From the NCBI GenBank assembly GCA_025141835.1, contig CP081102.1, positions 1,240,001-1,304,000 of the forward strand: DNA of 64,000 nucleotides. Reading direction: 5' to 3'. This stretch comes from Rhodobacteraceae bacterium M385 (GTDB lineage Bacteria > Pseudomonadota > Alphaproteobacteria > Rhodobacterales > Rhodobacteraceae). The position numbers and the translations under genes are program-made. Under the pieces are notes generated by a model. That model saw nothing but the letters and a program-made list of their open reading frames with translations, was not told the origin of the DNA and searched no databases. Positions 59,392 to 64,000 of this stretch are shown piece after piece. The first letter of the stretch is position 1. The number at the start of each line of letters is the position of its first letter.

Positions 59392-61263
59392 CTACCAAAC
59401 GACCCGATGAGTCTCTCCCGTTGCGACGTTGACGAATCCCTGCGGTGCAAGCTCTGACGGGGCCACCAAAACCCACCGCCAAGGGGCGCAGGTCAGGGTG
59501 GCGAAAGCCAGACGTTCCGGGAAGCCCGGGAACCATCTGGGGCTGAAAGTCGGCTCGAACATCCAGTCGATCTTCGCACCCTCGGCGTAGAGGTTTTGCA
59601 TCTCGGCATCGAGTTCCTGCGGCGCGCGACAGGTCATCAACCCGCCCACTTCATAGCGGACCGTAGCGACCAGTTCGCCCTCTCGGACCAACGCCCAACC
59701 GCCTTGTGTTTCACGCAAGGCATTTACCGCCTGCGCCATTGCAGCGTCCGATGATCCGACCGCCCAAATGTTGTGTTTGTCGTGGCCCATGGAACAGGCC
59801 AACGCGGTGTCTGGCGAGCTTGGCCCAGTGCCGAGCCAGAACATGGCGGCGGTTTTGCCTTCGCCCGAGAACCGGTCAACGATGGCGAATTTGGTCACGT
59901 TGCGTGCGGTATCGCGCTGCACAAGTCCGCCCTCAACGGGCAGCTCCATCTCGATGAAGTTGTCGTCCCAATGGAATGGGCGCAGAAGCGCCGCTGTCAT
60001 GGTTTCGCGTCCCGGATCGGCCTTGATCGCGAAGTCATCCGCGGTCATGTCGCGGGTGATGTTTACTGTCTGCGTTGCCCAATCGGGCCAATCGATCTTG
60101 GGCACGGGCTTAAGATAAACGCCGTTGTCCGCAACCAGTTCTCCATCCGCCCAAACCTTGGCGATGGACAGGTTTTGCAGGTCGTCCAACAACACAATAT
60201 CGCCAAAACGCCCCGGTGCGATGGAGCCAACCCAAGGCGTCAGGCGCATGTGGCGGGCGGGGTTGATCGTGACCATCTGGATCGCAATTTCCGGCGCCAG
60301 CCCCGCGTCGATCGCAAGGCGCACGTTGTAATCCGTGGCCCCCATCTTCAGCGTGTCCGAACAGGAGCGGTCATCGGTGGTCAGGGCAAACTGGCTCCAA
60401 TCCGACAGTCCGGCCTCGATCAGCCCGCGCACCATTTCCGTGAGCGAGTGGGGGCGCAGTTCCATGAACAGACCGCGCCGCAGTTTGTCCAAGACTTCCT
60501 CGGTCGTCCAAGCCTCGTGATCCGAGGCCAGCCCTGCCGCCGCAAAGGCGTTGATCGTCGCCATATCGCGGATACCCGCCGCGTGGCCTTCAACCACGCC
60601 GCGCTTCTCGAACGTGGCCTCGATCATACCCCAAAGACGGTCGTAGGAGGGGTTTTCCGGGTTCCAGACGGCGGGCCAGTCCATCACCTCGTCTAGTCCT
60701 GCAACCATCATGTTGTCGGTCATGAACCCCAGTTGTTCGTCATATCCGAAATGCCCGCCGCCCCATTCATAAGCAGTCGGCGGCACGGCAGAGCCGGGCA
60801 GGGGGAAGATCTTTTGCGGGCTGCCTTCAAGCCGCGCCTTGAACCAGAATTCAAGGTTGCGCGGGCCGTTCACGTTGGAAAACTCGTGGCTCGCCTCGCA
60901 GGTCCAGGTGTTGCCATGGGGCAGGACAAGTGCCGCCTCCCACTCCGGCGTGACGTGAGAGGATTCGATATGTTTGTGCCCTTCGCCAAAGCCGGGAACC
61001 GCCATCAGGTCCGGCTCGTGCACGTCTTGCGCGACCTCGCCGGGGTAGCTGCCAGCGGGGCCGACATAGGCGATGCGGCGGCCCGACATGATAATTTCTT
61101 GATCCGTCAGCCACATACGCGAATGCACGTCGAGCAATTTGCCCACCCGAAGCCGCGTATCGGCGGGCTCATGACCAAGAGATACGCGCACGAGGCGTTG
61201 GCGGATTTTCACCTCGTCGGCGGCGTTGATCAGCGCGTCGGTGGGATGGTTCTGTGCCGTCAT
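59392..61263 (-). CDS. Adenine deaminase family protein (Ade-like)
   Basis: A 623-residue protein with an N-terminal composite domain, then FGEGHKHIESSHVTPEWEAALVLPHGNTWTCEASHEFSNVNG (here GHKHIESS in place of the usual DAHVHIESS), GHAAGIRD, LTTDDRSCSDTLKMGATDYNVRLAID and NPARHMRL. The C-terminal half is the Ade regulatory/structural domain with FSGEGKTAAMFWLGTG. Ade hydrolyses adenine to hypoxanthine and ammonia with Mn/Fe. The altered His motif leaves open another aminopurine. It is coupled to the nucleoside hydrolase by a four-base overlap. Confidence 0.8.
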   Translation of the reverse strand: MTAQNHPTDALINAADEVKIRQRLVRVSLGHEPADTRLRVGKLLDVHSRMWLTDQEIIMSGRRIAYVGPAGSYPGEVAQDVHEPDLMAVPGFGEGHKHIESSHVTPEWEAALVLPHGNTWTCEASHEFSNVNGPRNLEFWFKARLEGSPQKIFPLPGSAVPPTAYEWGGGHFGYDEQLGFMTDNMMVAGLDEVMDWPAVWNPENPSYDRLWGMIEATFEKRGVVEGHAAGIRDMATINAFAAAGLASDHEAWTTEEVLDKLRRGLFMELRPHSLTEMVRGLIEAGLSDWSQFALTTDDRSCSDTLKMGATDYNVRLAIDAGLAPEIAIQMVTINPARHMRLTPWVGSIAPGRFGDIVLLDDLQNLSIAKVWADGELVADNGVYLKPVPKIDWPDWATQTVNITRDMTADDFAIKADPGRETMTAALLRPFHWDDNFIEMELPVEGGLVQRDTARNVTKFAIVDRFSGEGKTAAMFWLGTGPSSPDTALACSMGHDKHNIWAVGSSDAAMAQAVNALRETQGGWALVREGELVATVRYEVGGLMTCRAPQELDAEMQNLYAEGAKIDWMFEPTFSPRWFPGFPERLAFATLTCAPWRWVLVAPSELAPQGFVNVATGETHRVVW

Positions 61264-62225
61264 CGCGCCGTGCCTTCCGGGACCTTGCAGGGGATAGAGG
61301 CCTCGTAGAACGCGCTGACGCGGGCCATGTCTGCCTCTTCCAGCAGGGTGATCTTCGGGGTGCCGAGACGGCCCGAGGGGTCCACGACGGTCATCCCCCG
61401 CGTGATGCCGGGGGCGAGCGCCACGTCAACGGAGGCCTGAAGCGACCGGGTCATGATGGAGGGGTCGATGACGTAGGCGGCGGCGAGCGGGTCGACGAAG
61501 CGGAAGTAATCCTTGCCGGTGTAGCCATGGATAATCCCGCGCGCATGTTTCACGAGGGCGGCAGAGAACGGCTTGGTCGCCGTTTCGGGCGCGTTGGCCA
61601 GCATCTGGTCTACCGTCTCACCGCTGATCCGATGGTCGGTGCAGACTTCCCACGGAACCAGAACGGTCTCAATCTCTGCGGCAAAGACGATAGCCGCCGC
61701 TTCGGGGTCCGAGAAGATGTTGAATTCTGCCGCCGGGGTCACGTTACCGCGCCCGTGGATGGAGCCGCCCATGATCGTCACTTGCCCGATCCCCGCCACG
61801 CAATCGGGCGCGATCCGCAGGGCGAGGCCAAGGTTCGTGAGCGGGCCGATCAGCAGCAGATCGACCTTGTCGTTAGCACTTGCTGCCGCGCGGAGCGTGT
61901 CGATCAGAACGCCCACAGCATCGGCGCTTGCGGGCTCGGGGATTGTGGTAGGACGCGGTGCGCCGCCCAAGCCATCATCGCCGTGGATTTCCTTGGCGTG
62001 GGTGAAGGGCTGCACCAACGGGCGATCTGCGCCCATATGTACCGGAATATCGTCGCTCCCTGCGACTGCTAAAACCGACAGGATGTTCCCCGTGGCGGTC
62101 GGCAAATCCACGTTGCCAAACACCGTCAGGATCATGTCCGGCCCATGGTTTGCGGCAAGCAACATCAGCAAAGCCTGCGCGTCGTCTACGCCGCCGTCGG
62201 TATCAAGGATCAGTTTCCGCCGCAT
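61260..62225 (-). CDS. Nucleoside hydrolase (second paralogue)
   Basis: A 321-residue protein from ATG 62225 (GAGG site); a TTG at 62264 is unlikely. The calcium/ribose site is KLILDTDGGVDDAQALLMLLAANHG, where DTDGGVDDA replaces the common DTDPGxDDA. Next come LLIGPLTNLGLALRI and MGGSIHGRGNVTPAAEFNIFSDPEAA. It is clearly a paralogue of the enzyme at 51794-52705 but strongly diverged, suggesting a different nucleoside preference. Confidence 0.88.
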   Translation of the reverse strand: MRRKLILDTDGGVDDAQALLMLLAANHGPDMILTVFGNVDLPTATGNILSVLAVAGSDDIPVHMGADRPLVQPFTHAKEIHGDDGLGGAPRPTTIPEPASADAVGVLIDTLRAAASANDKVDLLLIGPLTNLGLALRIAPDCVAGIGQVTIMGGSIHGRGNVTPAAEFNIFSDPEAAAIVFAAEIETVLVPWEVCTDHRISGETVDQMLANAPETATKPFSAALVKHARGIIHGYTGKDYFRFVDPLAAAYVIDPSIMTRSLQASVDVALAPGITRGMTVVDPSGRLGTPKITLLEEADMARVSAFYEASIPCKVPEGTAR

Positions 62226-62341
62226 GGGCCGCCTCGTGTGCTGTTCAAAGGTTCTGGGCCGCAAAGGCCCCGGTACTTGGGTTATGTTTAAGGCGCACCA
62301 AGGGAAGGGGCTTGGGTTCCCCCCTTGGCGCTGGGGTCGTG

Positions 62342-63466
62342 TCAGTTGGACGTGCTTGCGGGTGTCCAGATGGTGCGCGGCAAGGCCGAAAGGATGTCGG
62401 CCCCACTGTCGGTCGCCACGACGATATCTTCAAGGCGCACGCCAAATTGGCCGGTCAGGTAGATCCCCGGCTCGATGGAAAAGACGTTGCCCGCGTGCAT
62501 TACCGTTTCAGAGGTGGCGGTAATGTAGGGTGGCTCGTGGATGTCGATGCCAAGGCCGTGGCCGGTGCGATGCACGAAATACTCGCCGTATCCCGCTGCC
62601 TCGATCACGCCGCGGGCGGCGGCGTCGATGTCCTTCGCCACAACGCCGGGGCGCACAACGGCCATGGCGGCCTGCACGGCGTTTTCCACGACCTCAGTGA
62701 CCTTCCGGAATTCGTCGGACGGTGTATCGCCGAACCAGCCACAGCGGGTCATATCGCTGGGGTAGCCGCCGATCCGGCAACCGGTGTCGATCAGTACGGC
62801 CATGTTGTCTTGCAGCACCGTGTCGCCTGTGTGGTGGTGCGGGAAGGCGCCGTTTTCGCCGAAGCCGATGATGGTGAATTCAGGCTTCGCACCATGGGCT
62901 TTGTAGTAATCGTGGATCACCGTCTGCACGTCACGTTCCGTCATGCCGACCCGCAGAGCGGCAAAGGCGGCGGTGGCTGCGGCATCGTTAAGGTGGGCGC
63001 AGGCTCGCAGGGCGTCAATTTCCGCCGTGTCCTTCATGGCCCGCAGATGGCCCAGAGTATCGACCGAGAAGCGCCGTTTCGGCGCGTCCATGGCGTCAAT
63101 CAACAGCAGCGCAAAATCGGCGCGCATCGCCTCGTCCAGGGCGACGGATTGGCCCGCGTCGGTGACGCCACAGGTCTGCAACAAGCGGTCCAGCGCGGCG
63201 CTTGGGCCTTGCTCATCGCTCCAGGTTTCAAACGGAAGATCCGTCGCCTGCCGCACGGAGTTAGCGTTGAGCACAGGCATCAGAAAACCCGCGTGGCTTT
63301 GGCTGACCAACAGCATCACCGGGCGTTCATCGCCATGGGGATCAGCGCCCGACAGCCACGTCATATGGCTGGTGGGGCCAAGGGCAACAAGGTCGGTGCC
63401 TGTCTCGGTCATCCGCGCCCGCAAACGCGCAAGGCGGTCTTTATAAATGTCCATCTCTGGCCCCAT
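62342..63466 (-). CDS. M24 family metallopeptidase (Xaa-Pro dipeptidase / creatinase-like)
   Basis: A 374-residue protein; ATG 63466 is used, with ATG 63454 (better ribosome site) as an alternative. An N-terminal creatinase-like domain is followed by the pita-bread metal site: AVLIDTGCRIGGYPSDMTRC, FVHRTGHGLGIDIHEPPYI, FSIEPGIYLTGQFGVRLEDIVVATD. All five usual metal ligands are present. It cleaves X-Pro dipeptides or acts on creatine-like substrates. It sits between a peptide-binding protein and the nucleoside hydrolase. Confidence 0.88.
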   Translation of the reverse strand: MGPEMDIYKDRLARLRARMTETGTDLVALGPTSHMTWLSGADPHGDERPVMLLVSQSHAGFLMPVLNANSVRQATDLPFETWSDEQGPSAALDRLLQTCGVTDAGQSVALDEAMRADFALLLIDAMDAPKRRFSVDTLGHLRAMKDTAEIDALRACAHLNDAAATAAFAALRVGMTERDVQTVIHDYYKAHGAKPEFTIIGFGENGAFPHHHTGDTVLQDNMAVLIDTGCRIGGYPSDMTRCGWFGDTPSDEFRKVTEVVENAVQAAMAVVRPGVVAKDIDAAARGVIEAAGYGEYFVHRTGHGLGIDIHEPPYITATSETVMHAGNVFSIEPGIYLTGQFGVRLEDIVVATDSGADILSALPRTIWTPASTSN

Positions 63467-63494
63467 TAGTCTTTGGAAAAGGTCAAAACGAATA

Positions 63495-63520
63495 TCGCCG
63501 GCCCCGTTGGAGGCCGGCGA
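63495..63520 (-). terminator. Hairpin after the binding-protein gene
   Basis: TCGCCGGCC (63495-63503) pairs perfectly with GGCCGGCGA (63512-63520). It lies just downstream of the leftward binding-protein stop and is followed on that strand by TATTCGTTTT, so it is a terminator or mRNA-stabilising hairpin between the binding protein and the M24 gene. Confidence 0.6.
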
Positions 63521-63535
63521 AAAGGGTGGTTGCGA

Positions 63536-64000
63536 TCAGCTTTTGTCTACAAGGCGGTAGAACACGAAGTCCGAAGTCGCGCCGTTGACGTAGCCGCTGA
63601 CGTTCTCGGCCATGCCCACTTGGTAGGAGGCTTGGAACATGATCACGATGGGCGATTCCGCCTGAACGCGACGCTGAAGCTCCAGATACATTTCCTCACG
63701 AACCGCGGGATCGGATTCTGTCAGAGCGGCGCGAGTCATCTCGTTCATCTCTTCTGGAACGGCCCAGGAGTTCCGCCAAGTGGTTGTGGCGGTGTAGGTC
63801 TCCTGCCGGTTGTCAGAGTTGTAGGCGAAGGCTTTGGCGTTGGAGTGGGGGTCCATGAAGTCCGGGCCCCAATACAGCAACATCGCTTCGTGGCTACGAT
63901 CACGGTAGCGGGTGATGACCTGCGAACCGGTGCCGGGCAGAATTTCGAACTCGATCCCTGCTTCGGCGAAAGAGGCCTGCAGCGATTGCGCCATGTCGGT
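63536..64000 (-). CDS. Peptide-type ABC transporter substrate-binding protein (SBP_bac_5), C-terminal part
   Basis: About 155 C-terminal residues; the frame is open through the right window edge, so the start lies outside. Motifs: GTGSQVITRYRDRSHEAMLLYWGPDFMDPHSNAKAFAYN, WAVPEEMNEMTRAAL, REEMYLELQRRVQAESPIVIMFQ. These belong to the DppA/OppA family (SBP_bac_5). Other transporter genes are expected beyond the window. Confidence 0.85.
   Translation of the reverse strand, partial: TDMAQSLQASFAEAGIEFEILPGTGSQVITRYRDRSHEAMLLYWGPDFMDPHSNAKAFAYNSDNRQETYTATTTWRNSWAVPEEMNEMTRAALTESDPAVREEMYLELQRRVQAESPIVIMFQASYQVGMAENVSGYVNGATSDFVFYRLVDKS

Noticed and set aside
62150..63469. 439-codon open frame opposite the M24 peptidase
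   Set aside because: Antisense shadow; the opposite strand carries all five M24 metal ligands.

Overview
The window looks like a chromosome segment of a marine alphaproteobacterium of the order Rhodobacterales (Roseobacter-like). The basis is the high G+C codon use, the conserved pcm-tolC-PopZ-like order, an FnrL-type box in front of hemN, and the closest recognisable family types. No 16S gene or other taxonomic marker is present, so the species cannot be named.

Layout. (1) 1-5.9 kb: a compact catabolic locus. A BKACE-type beta-keto acid cleavage enzyme, a cyclase-family hydrolase and a 3-hydroxyacyl-CoA-dehydrogenase-like enzyme are read leftward. An AtoE-type short-chain acid transporter, a YCII protein, a muconolactone-isomerase-like protein and an SDR are read rightward. 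A LysR gene follows. A perfect palindrome lies in the divergent promoter and its half-site recurs upstream of the LysR gene. (2) 6-18.6 kb: a decayed accessory region. It holds a truncated fucose-isomerase-like gene, several IS3 remnants, two degenerate tRNA genes, a 17-bp-arm hairpin, a frameshifted second methionine aminopeptidase and an orphan ParD-like antitoxin. Within it sits an apparently intact cluster: a membrane-tethered LuxR regulator, a PepSY-like secreted protein, two paralogous secreted Gly-rich proteins (one with 30 Gly-Thr-Ser repeats) and a multipass ICMT-like membrane enzyme. An autotransporter closes the region. (3) 19-25.6 kb: an Rrf2 / CPYC flavoprotein / methyltransferase operon, a DUF1275 membrane protein, an M20 amidase, and a peptide ABC ATPase pair of which one is truncated. 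An IS end and an integrase C-terminus lie against an intact tRNA-Cys, the likely scar of an integrated element.

(4) 25.8-37.4 kb: core genes. These are pcm, tolC, a PopZ-like polar scaffold, rhomboid, efp, a small conserved protein, gnd, an N-acetylglucosamine-kinase-like gene, hemN, a GST and glutathione-dependent formaldehyde dehydrogenase. (5) 37.5-49.7 kb: a phosphorelay cluster (Hpt, REC with degenerate GGDEF, REC, PAS kinase, periplasmic-sensor kinase), with a second REC/degenerate-GGDEF protein 10 kb away. Between them lie ornithine cyclodeaminase with a divergent Lrp regulator, a BCCT transporter, 5-formyl-THF cyclo-ligase and a YjdM-like zinc ribbon protein. (6) 49.9-64 kb: a phosphoribosyltransferase, an M20 hydrolase, and a roughly 12 kb leftward gene string. 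The string carries a peptide-type binding protein, an M24 peptidase, two nucleoside hydrolases, an adenine-deaminase-like enzyme, a complete PotABCD-type ABC transporter, a TrzN/guanine-deaminase-like amidohydrolase and an M20 peptidase. It reads as a salvage or catabolic operon for nucleosides, purines or similar N-rich compounds.

Functions are inferred from motifs and context by eye. No database search was run.
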